Assembly: GCA_004551485.1 (NCBI GenBank)
Contig: SBLD01000016.1
Span: 20,279 to 84,278, forward strand
Source of the DNA: Billgrantia azerbaijanica
GTDB taxonomy: Bacteria > Pseudomonadota > Gammaproteobacteria > Pseudomonadales > Halomonadaceae
DNA: 64,000 nucleotides
Direction: 5' to 3'
In this document: in pieces, positions 47,664 through 56,291 of the stretch
How positions within the stretch are numbered: the stretch's first letter is position 1
Layout of the letters: each line of letters begins with the position of its first letter
Translations under genes and position numbers: made by a program
Notes under the pieces: model-generated
Database searches by the model: none
What the model saw: the letters and a program-made list of their open reading frames with translations, nothing else
What the model was told of the DNA's origin: nothing

Positions 47664-48605
47664 TCAATTGGCGCGAGCGCTGGCATTGCGCCGCATCAGG
47701 CTGTCCAGGTTTTCGGCATTCTGGCTGGCGGTAACGTAGTAAGCTGGGGAGAGGCGCATCGCCTCCTCGAAGAAGCCCATGGCATCCTCGTAGCGCCCTT
47801 CCAGCATCGAGATGTAGCCGATGTCGTTGTAGGCCTTGGCCCTGTCACCGCTACGCGCCACCGCCTCCACTGCCGTCTCGAAGTCACCCTCGCGGGCGTA
47901 GACCAAGCCGAGGTTGCGCCAGGCCAGCTCATAGCCCGGGTTGGCGCTCACCGCACGGCGCAGCGAGCGGCGGGCGCCATCCCAGTCGCCGGCCAGGTAG
48001 CGCGAATAGCCCAGGTTGTTGAGCACCAGCGGAGTGCCGGGGCTTGCCTCCAATGCCTTCTCATAGTGACTCTGGGCCAGCTCAAAGTCGCCGCGCATGT
48101 CGGCGATCACCCCCAGGGCGTTGTACGCCTGCCAGGGCGTATCGGGGCGCGAGGCCAGCGGCTGCAGTTGCTGCTCAGCCTCGTCGTAATCGCGCTGCTC
48201 GAGCAGAGCGACACCGAGCGCCGTGCGTGCGCCCCGGTGGCTGTCGTCGATCTCCAGCGCCCAGCGGTAGGCCTTCACCGCCAGGTCGTGGTTGCCGCGG
48301 CCGTGGTGAATGATGCCCACGCGATAGAGCGGCTCGGCCTTGGGCTCCTTCTCCATGCGCAGGCCGCGCAGATACTCGAAGAGGGCCCGGTCGGGATCGT
48401 TGGCACGCAACGCTGCCGCACCGTTGCGGTAGGCCTCCTCCGGCGAGGCAACGGGAAAGGCCGTGCTGTACTCTACCGAGGAGCCACCGTCGCCCAGCGC
48501 TGCATAGGGATCCGACCCTGACTGCCGCTGGATATTGCTGGCACAGCCCCCCAGCATCAGGGCAAGCACGATACAGACAGCAGAGTTCTTGAGTGTGAGT
48601 TTCAT
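47664..48605 (-). CDS. tadD: TadD-like TPR lipoprotein
   Basis: 313 residues with a lipobox LGGC (Cys21), followed by a disordered stretch and about six tetratricopeptide repeats (about 75-290; for example NLGLVYAREGDFETA and DIGYISMLEGRYEDA). TadD proteins are outer-membrane-associated lipoproteins needed for Flp pilus assembly, probably helping the RcpA secretin. It lies 45 bases downstream of tadC. Confidence 0.88.
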   Translation of the reverse strand: MKLTLKNSAVCIVLALMLGGCASNIQRQSGSDPYAALGDGGSSVEYSTAFPVASPEEAYRNGAAALRANDPDRALFEYLRGLRMEKEPKAEPLYRVGIIHHGRGNHDLAVKAYRWALEIDDSHRGARTALGVALLEQRDYDEAEQQLQPLASRPDTPWQAYNALGVIADMRGDFELAQSHYEKALEASPGTPLVLNNLGYSRYLAGDWDGARRSLRRAVSANPGYELAWRNLGLVYAREGDFETAVEAVARSGDRAKAYNDIGYISMLEGRYEDAMGFFEEAMRLSPAYYVTASQNAENLDSLMRRNASARAN

Positions 48606-48650
48606 ATGACTCTCCCTAAAGCTCAGTTGGATGGACGGGATCGGCTGAGA

Positions 48651-49622
48651 TCAGCGACCGGCCAAGGCCGCTATGGCACCCAGAATCGGTGGCCCCAAGG
48701 CCACCACGAAGAAGCTGGGAAAGATGCAAAAAACCAGCGGGAATAGCATCTTGGTGCTCACCTTGGCGGCCTTCTCCTCGGCTTCCTGGGTACGTTTGTC
48801 GCGCAACTCCACGGCAAAGATTCGCAGCGTCATGGCAATGCTGGTGCCAAAGCGCATGCTTTGCAGCAGGGTGGTCACCAGGCCACGGATGTCGTCGACG
48901 CCGGTGCGCTCCTCCAGGTCACGCAGCGCCGCTTTGTTGTCCATGCCCGCGCGGGTCTGCAGGCCGAAGAGATGCAGCTCGTCGGCCAGTTCCGGGTGGC
49001 TGATCTCCAGGTCGCGGGCCACACGCTGGATGGCTGCGCCCAGGCCCAGCCCCGCCTCGCTGCACACCACCAGCAGGTCCAGCGCATCGGGCAAGCCGCG
49101 CCGCAGAAGGAGTGTGCGACGCTTGATGGCCCGCTCCAGCCAGAAGCGCGGTAACAGGTAGCCAGTGACCGCCGAGCAAGCAACCAGCATCACGCTGACG
49201 GCCGGCTCCAGGCGCACGAACGGCACTACCACTATCAGCAGAAGCAACGGAGGCACCACGGTCAGCAGCAGGCGAACGCCGAAGAAGACGTTGACCGCAC
49301 CTGGTGAACGCTTGCCGGCACGCCGCAGCTCACGGGCAATACGGCTCCTGGCCTCCTCTTCAGTGGGCACCAGCCGCTCGCCCATGGGGCCCAGCCACTC
49401 GCGAAGTCCCGAATCCGCGCTTGCCGTGCCATCGGCACCGTTCGCCTCCAAGCGATGCAATCGGCGGCGCAGCGGATCCGAGAGCCCCATTACCACGAAT
49501 ATCAAGGCCACCATCAGGGCAAAGATGGCCAAGCCGAGCAGGCTGGCGAAGACCAGCTGCAGCGTCTCGGGATTGTCGAGCCTGTCGCTCAACGGTTGCA
49601 GCCATTGCATCAGCGGTTCCAT
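48651..49622 (-). CDS. tadC: Tad inner-membrane platform protein TadC
   Basis: 323 residues with a type II secretion F-family domain (about 170-300; LPDALDLLVVCSEAGLGLGAAI is the hallmark). Membrane helices lie near residues 25-45, 110-150 and the C terminus. TadB and TadC form the platform on which TadA acts. It is 12 bases downstream of tadB. Confidence 0.92.
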   Translation of the reverse strand: MEPLMQWLQPLSDRLDNPETLQLVFASLLGLAIFALMVALIFVVMGLSDPLRRRLHRLEANGADGTASADSGLREWLGPMGERLVPTEEEARSRIARELRRAGKRSPGAVNVFFGVRLLLTVVPPLLLLIVVVPFVRLEPAVSVMLVACSAVTGYLLPRFWLERAIKRRTLLLRRGLPDALDLLVVCSEAGLGLGAAIQRVARDLEISHPELADELHLFGLQTRAGMDNKAALRDLEERTGVDDIRGLVTTLLQSMRFGTSIAMTLRIFAVELRDKRTQEAEEKAAKVSTKMLFPLVFCIFPSFFVVALGPPILGAIAALAGR

Positions 49623-49634
49623 GTCATACCCTCC

Positions 49635-50633
49635 TCACACCTCGATGCGCACGATCTTGCGCATCCACAGGATGCCGATGACGATCATCACGAAGGCCGC
49701 TACCACCAACTGCCGCCCGATCGGGTCTTGCGTCAGCATCGGGATGAACGTGGGTGAGACCACCACCAGCACCCCTGACAGCACGAACGGCAGCAGCGAA
49801 AGGATCCAGGCAGCCATGCGTCCCTGTGCGGACAGGGTTTTCACCTTGCGCTGGAAGCGGAAGCGATCGCGCACCACGGAGGCCAGGCCATCGAGCAGCT
49901 CGGCCAGGTTGCCGCCGGTCTCCTTCTGGATCAGCACCGAGGTGACGAAGATCATCACCGTCACGCTCTGCACACGGCGCAGCATGCCCAGCAGGGCGTT
50001 GCGCACGTCGCCGCCGTAGTTGATCTCCATGAAGGTGGTGCGAAACTCCCCGGCGATGGGATCGGCCATCTCCTCGGCTACCAGATGCATGGCATCACTA
50101 AAGGGGTGGCCGGCGCGCAACGCCCGGGCCATGATGATCAGCGCATCGGGCAGTTGCTCCTCGAAGCGCGCCAGACGCTGGCTGCGTGCGCGCATCAGCC
50201 TCAGGAAGGGAAAGGCCGCCACGCCCAGCCCCAGCAACACGCCCAGAAGGGGCAAGGGCAGCAACAGGTAGCCGGCTACCCCCACGATGCCACCCGAGCA
50301 GACCGAATAGAGCACCACCCGATAGGCCGGGATCTCCTTGCCCGCCTGCTCGATGAGCAGCTGCAGGCGCTCCATGCCCGGCAGCGATTCCAGCGCCCGC
50401 TCCAGCGGCGAGAGCTCGCGCAGGTACTTGCTGCGAACCAACGAGACTTCGCTGGTCTGGGCCTCGCTGGAGATCGCCCTCAGGCGCTTCTTGAGCCGTT
50501 TCTGAGCCTGGCGATTCTCACCGAAGGTGGGCACCAGGAAGCTCTGCATCAACAGGAAGACGGCGATGAACACCATGCCGATGACGATCGTCTGGTCGGA
50601 CAGTTCGATGTCCGTCAGGCTGCTCAGATCCAT
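49635..50633 (-). CDS. tadB: Tad inner-membrane platform protein TadB
   Basis: 332 residues, with an N-terminal membrane helix (about 15-30), central helices (about 105-145) and the GspF-type domain with QLPDALIIMARALRAGHPFSDAM and GGNLAELLDGLASVVRDR. It overlaps the tadA end by ten bases, so synthesis is coupled to the ATPase. Confidence 0.92.
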   Translation of the reverse strand: MDLSSLTDIELSDQTIVIGMVFIAVFLLMQSFLVPTFGENRQAQKRLKKRLRAISSEAQTSEVSLVRSKYLRELSPLERALESLPGMERLQLLIEQAGKEIPAYRVVLYSVCSGGIVGVAGYLLLPLPLLGVLLGLGVAAFPFLRLMRARSQRLARFEEQLPDALIIMARALRAGHPFSDAMHLVAEEMADPIAGEFRTTFMEINYGGDVRNALLGMLRRVQSVTVMIFVTSVLIQKETGGNLAELLDGLASVVRDRFRFQRKVKTLSAQGRMAAWILSLLPFVLSGVLVVVSPTFIPMLTQDPIGRQLVVAAFVMIVIGILWMRKIVRIEV

Positions 50634-51988
50634 GACCGCTGCCCTCCCGTGTTCTGGAAGATCTCCAGGCCCGGGTCGAGGCCGCGGCGCTTGAGATGGT
50701 CGTGGAAGCCCGGCACCACGCCAGTGGCCACGTAGCGGCCAATCACCTTGCCATCGGCATCGACCCCCTCGCGCTCGAAGCGGAAGATCTCCGACATGGT
50801 GATGATCTCGCCCTCCTGACCGTTCACCTCCTGCACGCTGACCAGGCGGCGCACGCCATCCTCCTGGCGCTCGATCTGCACCACCACGTCGATGGCCGAG
50901 GCGATTTGCGAGCGCAGCGCCTGGGGCGGCAACTGGTAACCACTCATGGCCACCATGTTCTCGATGCGCGTGAGGGCATCGCGCGGCGTGTTGGCGTGGA
51001 TGGTGGTGAGCGAGCCGTCGTGTCCGGTGTTCATGGCCTGCAGCATGTCGAAGGCCTCGCCGCCGCGCACCTCGCCCACCACGATGCGGTCGGGGCGCAT
51101 ACGCAGGCTGTTGCGTACCAGGTCGCGCTGGCTGATCTCGCCCTTGCCCTCGATGTTGGGCGGGCGCGTCTCCAGGCGTCCCACGTGGGGCTGCTGGAGT
51201 TGCAGCTCCGCCGAATCCTCGATGGTAACGATGCGCTCATCGTGGGGAATGAAGCCCGAAAGGATGTTGAGTAGCGTCGTCTTGCCGGCACCGGTGCCGC
51301 CGGAGACCAGCACGTTGAGACGCCCATGTACCACCTTCTCGAGCAGGCGAGCGATCTCCGGCGAAATGCTGCCATAGTCGATCAGGCTGTCGACGCCCAG
51401 GCGCTCAACGGCGAAGCGGCGGATGGAGAGCATGGGCCCATCGATGGCCAGCGGCGGGATCACCGCGTTGACCCGCGAGCCGTCCTTGAGGCGCGCATCC
51501 ACCATCGGCGAGGACTCGTCGATGCGACGGCCGACGCTGGAGACGATGCGGTCGATGATGGTCATCAGGTGGGCATCGCTATCGAAGCGCAGCGCCGTCT
51601 GCTCCAGCTTGCCGCGCCGCTCCACGTAGATGGGCGTGGTCCCGTTGACCAGGATGTCGGAAACCGTCTTGTCGGCAAGCAGTGTCTCCAGCGGGCCAAG
51701 GCCAAGCACTTCGTCCTGCAGCTCGCTGACGATGCGCTGGCGCACCCCGGCGTTGAACGGCAGGGTCTCCTTGCTCATCAGCGATTCGCACACCTGCTGC
51801 ACCTGCAGGCGCGCCTCGCGCTCGTCCAGGGTGCTCAGCAGGGTGAGATCCATCACCTTGACCAGCTTGCGGAAGAGCTGCTGCTTGTACTCCTGCTCCT
51901 CCTTTGACAGCCGCCCGGCGCCGCGGCTGGCCCAGCCGGCGCGCAGCTCGCCTTCGGTTCCCGGGGTCATGCGCTCGTGCAGGTTCAT
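50624..51988 (-). CDS. tadA: Tad pilus assembly ATPase TadA (CpaF)
   Basis: 454-residue type II/IV secretion ATPase powering Flp pilus extension (and probably retraction). Walker A is [11 protein letters not shown] (about residue 230), the Asp box lies in [13 protein letters not shown], and the Walker B-like [21 protein letters not shown] and HANTPRDAL (His box) follow. It has the N-terminal domain with KYVKLM-like [11 protein letters not shown]. It is 54 bases downstream of tadZ. Confidence 0.95.
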   Translation of the reverse strand: MNLHERMTPGTEGELRAGWASRGAGRLSKEEQEYKQQLFRKLVKVMDLTLLSTLDEREARLQVQQVCESLMSKETLPFNAGVRQRIVSELQDEVLGLGPLETLLADKTVSDILVNGTTPIYVERRGKLEQTALRFDSDAHLMTIIDRIVSSVGRRIDESSPMVDARLKDGSRVNAVIPPLAIDGPMLSIRRFAVERLGVDSLIDYGSISPEIARLLEKVVHGRLNVLVSGGTGAGKTTLLNILSGFIPHDERIVTIEDSAELQLQQPHVGRLETRPPNIEGKGEISQRDLVRNSLRMRPDRIVVGEVRGGEAFDMLQAMNTGHDGSLTTIHANTPRDALTRIENMVAMSGYQLPPQALRSQIASAIDVVVQIERQEDGVRRLVSVQEVNGQEGEIITMSEIFRFEREGVDADGKVIGRYVATGVVPGFHDHLKRRGLDPGLEIFQNTGGQRSWI

Positions 51989-52042
51989 GGCCGTTCTCCT
52001 GGTGAATGATCCATGTCGTTGTTGTCATTGGCGCGGGGCTTC

Positions 52043-53230
52043 TCAATGTCGCCTCGGCAGGGCCCAGCCCAGCAACGAGCGCTTCCTGACCGGACCTGAA
52101 CCTGGTGACGGCGCCTCCAGCGCCTCGGCCAGCACCTTGAGCTGACGGGTCAGCGGCGCCTTGGGAGCGATGTCGCGCAGGGGACTGCCCACGTTGATGC
52201 TGTGGCTGGCGCGCTTGAAGTCATTGGGCAGGGTGTGCAGCTTCAGCCCCGGCAGGGCGTCGCCGATCGAGCCGAGATCGACGTCGTTCTTCTTGTCGTA
52301 GCGGTTGACCACCACGCTGATCCGCGCAGGAGAGATCCTGAGCTCGTGGACGAGGATGTCGCGCAGTCGCTGGGCATCGTGCAGGTGGGCCACGCTCTGC
52401 TGCATCACCATCAGCACGTGGTCGGCACGCTCCAGCACGCAAGCGGTGGCGCCGTTGAGCCAGCGCGGCAGGTCGACCACCACCTCGTCGTTGGCGCCGC
52501 CCAGCACCTGCAGCAGCTGCTCGACCCGCGTCTCGGGCACCTCGCCCAGGCTCAGGTGGTCGCCCGGCGACGAGGCCAGCAGCCCCAGGCCGCTCTCGTG
52601 GCGCTGCAGGTAGGCCTCCAGGGCCAGCGCATCGAGGCTGTCGGCCGATTCCAGCGCCCGCACCAGGCCGTGATCGGGTACCAGGTTGAAGTAGAGCGGC
52701 AGGGAGCCGAACTGCACGTCCATGTCGACCAGCACCGTGTCGCGCTCCTGGCGGACCAGGCGGTGCGCCAGGTTGGCCGCCACCAGGCTGGCGCCGGAGC
52801 CGCCCTTGGCGTTGATCACCGCCGTGGTTCGCGCCATCCGCCCCGGCTCAACCTGGCGGTCGCGGGCCAGCTCGCGCAGGAACTGCATGATCTCGCTGTC
52901 ATCGATGGGCGGCGAGAAGAAGTCCCGGGCGCCGGCGCGCATGGCCAGGCGGATCAGCTCCACGTTGCCCTTGGGCCCCACTACCAGCAGCGGCGGCCGC
53001 TCGCCGGCCGGGCGCTCGTGTAATGCCGTCAGCTCGGCCTCCCAGTGGTCGCCGACCAGCAACACCAGGGCGTCGGGCAGGGGGTTGGCACCTTCCAGCG
53101 GATCGACGTTGCCGTTGAGCATCAGCCGGGAGGTCACCTGGATGTCGCCCTGACTGCACAGCAGCGCCTCCAAGGCCTTGAGCTCCTCCTGGGCCCTTCC
53201 CGCCAGCAGTATCTCGAGCCGTTTACGCAT
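52043..53230 (-). CDS. tadZ: TadZ/CpaE-like ParA-superfamily localisation protein
   Basis: 395 residues. An N-terminal receiver-like domain (about 1-125) without clear acceptor chemistry precedes a MinD/ParA-type ATPase domain (about 130-370). The deviant Walker motif is KGGSGASLVAANLA: the second lysine and Thr of KGGxGKT are replaced by Ala-Ser, so ATP turnover may be weak or lost. TadZ places the Tad machine at the pole. It is 42 bases downstream of the small lipoprotein gene. Confidence 0.88.
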   Translation of the reverse strand: MRKRLEILLAGRAQEELKALEALLCSQGDIQVTSRLMLNGNVDPLEGANPLPDALVLLVGDHWEAELTALHERPAGERPPLLVVGPKGNVELIRLAMRAGARDFFSPPIDDSEIMQFLRELARDRQVEPGRMARTTAVINAKGGSGASLVAANLAHRLVRQERDTVLVDMDVQFGSLPLYFNLVPDHGLVRALESADSLDALALEAYLQRHESGLGLLASSPGDHLSLGEVPETRVEQLLQVLGGANDEVVVDLPRWLNGATACVLERADHVLMVMQQSVAHLHDAQRLRDILVHELRISPARISVVVNRYDKKNDVDLGSIGDALPGLKLHTLPNDFKRASHSINVGSPLRDIAPKAPLTRQLKVLAEALEAPSPGSGPVRKRSLLGWALPRRH

Positions 53231-53272
53231 GGTGTCACCTGCCTGTCGTCAAAGTGGTTGGCATCCGCGAGC

Positions 53273-53584
53273 TCATTGCATGGAGGAGCTGGGCGCCTGG
53301 CCTCCGCCTGTCGGCGGGATACGGTAGGTGCGCATCGCCTCGGCTGCCTTGGCACCGTGCAGCGGTGGCACCTCGTCGCCGGGCTCGTAGGTCTGGATCG
53401 CCTTGGTGTGGCGAACGCTGTCGCCGTAGGGAGGCAGGTTGGCCCCCGGGCGCGGCGCCATGCAGCCGGCCAGTACGAATGCCGCTGTGGTTACCGCCAG
53501 CCAGCGAAGCGCGCGCAGCTTGGCTATGCTCCTCTCGGGAGCGGTTGAGCGCCGTGTCTGGAAACGTGTATGGAAACGGGTCAT
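53273..53584 (-). CDS. Short lipoprotein of the Tad cluster
   Basis: 103 residues with a basic leader, a hydrophobic segment and lipobox VLAGC (Cys41), giving a mature chain of about 63 residues. The mature part contains PPYGDSVRHTKAIQTYEPG and ends in Gly/Ser. It occupies the place between the secretin and tadZ that CpaD or RcpB takes in other Tad loci. It is much shorter than those proteins, so homology is not claimed. ATG 53584 is preferred to an upstream start without a ribosome site. Confidence 0.7.
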   Translation of the reverse strand: MTRFHTRFQTRRSTAPERSIAKLRALRWLAVTTAAFVLAGCMAPRPGANLPPYGDSVRHTKAIQTYEPGDEVPPLHGAKAAEAMRTYRIPPTGGGQAPSSSMQ

Positions 53585-53627
53585 GGTGCGTTCTCCCAAG
53601 CCGGACAGGGATAATGGACGTTGGCGT

Positions 53628-55217
53628 TCAGAGATCATGGCCGAAGCGCCCCTCGGTACCGCCCTCCGGGCGGCTCGACATCAGCTCCAGGTCGAAGCTC
53701 GAAGGCCGCGGCCGCGGGTTGCCCCCCTCCTCGACGGGCTGGAAGCTGCCCAGCAGGTAGAATTCCAGGTCGCTCGGCGGCACGAAGGAGCCGGTGGGCA
53801 GACGGACCTGCTCGGGCTGGAAGGCGCGCGCCAGGCGTGGCGTGACGAAGATGACCAGCTCGGTCTGCTCCTTGATGAACTCCTGGCTGCGGAATAGCGC
53901 CCCGAGGATGGGCAGCTCGCCCAGGCCAGGGAGCTTGGAGACGTTCTCGCGCAGGCTCTCGTTGAGCATGCCGGCGATGGCGATGGTCTGCCCGGTATTG
54001 ACCTCCACGGTCGAACTGGCGCTGCGCTTGGCCAGTGCCGGCACGAAGAACTGTTCGCTCGCCTGGTCGCCGGCCCCGACGCGTACGCTGTTGGCAGGCA
54101 CCAGGTCGGAAACCGAGACGTCCACCTTGAGATTGATGGTGCCGGAATCGAGCACCACCGGCAGGAAGCCGAGCCCCACACCGAAATCCTTGAACTCGAT
54201 GGTTACCTGGCCATCGCCCTGGGGCACGGGAATGGGGAACTCGCCGCCGGCCAGGAAGTTCGCCGGCTCGCCGGTGAGAGTCGTGAGGTTGGGCTCGGCG
54301 AGAATCTTGGCGACGCCCTCGCGGCTCGCCGCGTCCAACACCAGGTTGAGCAGGTAGTCGCCGCGCTGGTAGCTGGCGAAGATGCCAGTATCCTCGATGG
54401 TGGCGGTGGCCGGTGCAAACTCATCGATGACGGGACCGATCGGGGTGCCGTCACCAAACACTGGCAGACGACCACCCAGGCCATCCGCGCCCTCGAAAAC
54501 GGCATCCGGGAAGCTGGCCCCGCCGCTGACCGCCCCGCCGCGGAATGCTGAGGAGCCGACGTTGAAGACGTTGAAGTTGGCCTCGAGCCGCTTGACCAGC
54601 GAGCGCGACACCTCCGCCACCTTGACTTCGAGCATCACCTGCTGGGCGCCCCCCACCTGCATCAGGTTGAGCACGCTGCCCTCCTCACCGCCGGCGTAGC
54701 GGTTGGCCAGGCGCATGGCCGTCTCCAGCCGCTCGGCGCTGGAGACCTCGCCGCTGAGCACGATGCCCTCCTGGGCCGAGCGCACCTGGATGCTCTCGCC
54801 AGGCAGCAGCTGGTGCAAATTGCTCTTGAGCGTCTCCAGATCGTGGGTGACGGTGACGTTAAGCGAGCCTTCGACGTTCTCGGAGCGGTCCCACAGCACC
54901 ACGTTGGTGGTACCGGTGGACTTGCCCAGCACGTAGATCTGCCGCGATCCCATCACAACGATGTCGGCGATCTCGGGGTTGCCGACCGAGACCACCTGCA
55001 CCGGACGGGGAAACTCCAGCACCTGGGCCTTGTTGATCGCCACGGCCACCGAGACGGCCCGTCCTTCCAACGGCATGGAGACACGGCGAGCACTGTCCGA
55101 GTCCGGCTGCTGGGCCGGCAATTCCATGCCCCAGCCCGCCGCCAACAGTGCCGCCAGCGCCAGGGCCAGCCACTTGATGGTCCCGTGACGCCCTGCGGGT
55201 TTCTTCCCAATGTTCAT
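53628..55217 (-). CDS. rcpA: Tad secretin RcpA (CpaC)
   Basis: 529-residue outer-membrane secretin through which the Flp pilus emerges. A signal peptide (about 1-32) precedes a pilus/BON-type N-domain (about 40-180, with EFPRPVQVVSVGNPEIADIVV) and the secretin core (about 200-460) ending in NTGQTIAIAGMLNESLRE and PGLGELPILGALFRS. The ATG at 55217 follows GGGGAG by seven bases. It is separated from rcpC by 255 bases that hold a REP-like repeat. Confidence 0.94.
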   Translation of the reverse strand: MNIGKKPAGRHGTIKWLALALAALLAAGWGMELPAQQPDSDSARRVSMPLEGRAVSVAVAINKAQVLEFPRPVQVVSVGNPEIADIVVMGSRQIYVLGKSTGTTNVVLWDRSENVEGSLNVTVTHDLETLKSNLHQLLPGESIQVRSAQEGIVLSGEVSSAERLETAMRLANRYAGGEEGSVLNLMQVGGAQQVMLEVKVAEVSRSLVKRLEANFNVFNVGSSAFRGGAVSGGASFPDAVFEGADGLGGRLPVFGDGTPIGPVIDEFAPATATIEDTGIFASYQRGDYLLNLVLDAASREGVAKILAEPNLTTLTGEPANFLAGGEFPIPVPQGDGQVTIEFKDFGVGLGFLPVVLDSGTINLKVDVSVSDLVPANSVRVGAGDQASEQFFVPALAKRSASSTVEVNTGQTIAIAGMLNESLRENVSKLPGLGELPILGALFRSQEFIKEQTELVIFVTPRLARAFQPEQVRLPTGSFVPPSDLEFYLLGSFQPVEEGGNPRPRPSSFDLELMSSRPEGGTEGRFGHDL

Positions 55218-55280
55218 GGCGATTCTCCCCTGCTCTTGCTGCAGCATGAGCTGCTATGAAACGACTTGAGCCGTATCGTT

Positions 55281-55450
55281 GTGGGAGGCCGGCTCCGCCG
55301 AGCGAAGCCATTGTGGGAGGCCGGTTCACCGGGCGCAGGCGCCCAGCGGTGGCGACCCTGGCAGCGCTGCGCGCTGCTTCGCGAGCTAAAGCTCCCTCCC
55401 ACCTGCTTCATCCTCGAGCTGAAGCTCCCTCCCACAAACCTCCTTCCCAC
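55281..55450 (-). repeat. REP-like interspersed repeat, copy 2 (compound), inside the tad operon
   Basis: The minus strand carries the same element as 36200-36292 (core 55313-55402), with the same GTGGGAGGGAGCTT start, GCGAAGCAGC interior and CCGGCCTCCCAC end. Here the left and right end units are each present twice, giving a compound structure like a BIME. It fills the gap between rcpC and rcpA. Confidence 0.85.
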
Positions 55451-55472
55451 CAGCGTTTATTGCGTTACATCT

Positions 55473-56291
55473 TCAGTTGCTCACGTTGACGGAGCTCATC
55501 TGGGTGCCGCGCAGCACGTGCACCTTGCGCTGCACCGGTGCGGCTCGCCGCGGTGGCGGTGCGGGCTCGTCCTTCTCTTCCAGTTCCGGCAGGTTCATCA
55601 CCGAGCGCTGCGCCACCATCATGTCGTCCTCTTCCTCCTTCTCCAGGGGGTTGCGCAGGGTGAGCTGCACCTTGCCCTCCTGGGTGGCCTTGACCAGGGT
55701 CTCGGCCTCCCTAGTCGATACCTCGAGGGTGACGGCGCGCACGATCACCGGGCCGTCACGCTCCTGGCTGGCGATCTGGTCCACCGCCAGCACCTTGAGG
55801 TTGCGTAGCACCGTCTTGGACTCGACGCTGTTGCGGCTGCCGTTGCGCTTGCTGGAGACCACATCGACCCGATTGCCGGGCAGCAAGAAGCCGGCCACCC
55901 CCACCACATCGTCAACGCGCACGCTCATGGCGCGCTTGCCGGGATCGAGCAGGGCCGCCAGGGCGCTGCCGCCCAGGTGCTCGGAGACCCGCCCTGCGAG
56001 CACCACCTCACCGGGGTAGAGCACCTGGTTGCTGACCCGCCCCACCACGCTCTCGATGTCGTTGAAGCTGTCGGGCGGCACCACGTCCCTGGGCATGTTC
56101 ACCAGCTTGAGATCCGAGGCCTCCACCGTAGAGCCGAACGGCACCTTCAGCGCCGCCACCACCACCTGGCTGGCATCGGTGAACTCCTCGTCACCGGACT
56201 GCTCCTGCATCCAGTTCATGGCCACCACGGCAGCCCCCAGCGCCATGATCAGCGAGAGCCCGAACATGGCGAAAATACCCTTGCGTTTCAT
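55473..56291 (-). CDS. rcpC: Flp pilus assembly protein RcpC (CpaB)
   Basis: 272 residues with a signal anchor (about 5-25, FAMFGLSLIMALGAAVVAM) and a SAF domain (about 40-110) with the VVVAALKVPFGSTVEASDL and GRVSNQVLYPGEVVL pattern. A CpaB C-terminal domain (about 120-230) follows, ending in basic-Pro residues. It stabilises secretin or links periplasmic components in Tad systems. Its ATG overlaps the stop of the AAA ATPase gene (ATGA). Confidence 0.9.
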   Translation of the reverse strand: MKRKGIFAMFGLSLIMALGAAVVAMNWMQEQSGDEEFTDASQVVVAALKVPFGSTVEASDLKLVNMPRDVVPPDSFNDIESVVGRVSNQVLYPGEVVLAGRVSEHLGGSALAALLDPGKRAMSVRVDDVVGVAGFLLPGNRVDVVSSKRNGSRNSVESKTVLRNLKVLAVDQIASQERDGPVIVRAVTLEVSTREAETLVKATQEGKVQLTLRNPLEKEEEDDMMVAQRSVMNLPELEEKDEPAPPPRRAAPVQRKVHVLRGTQMSSVNVSN

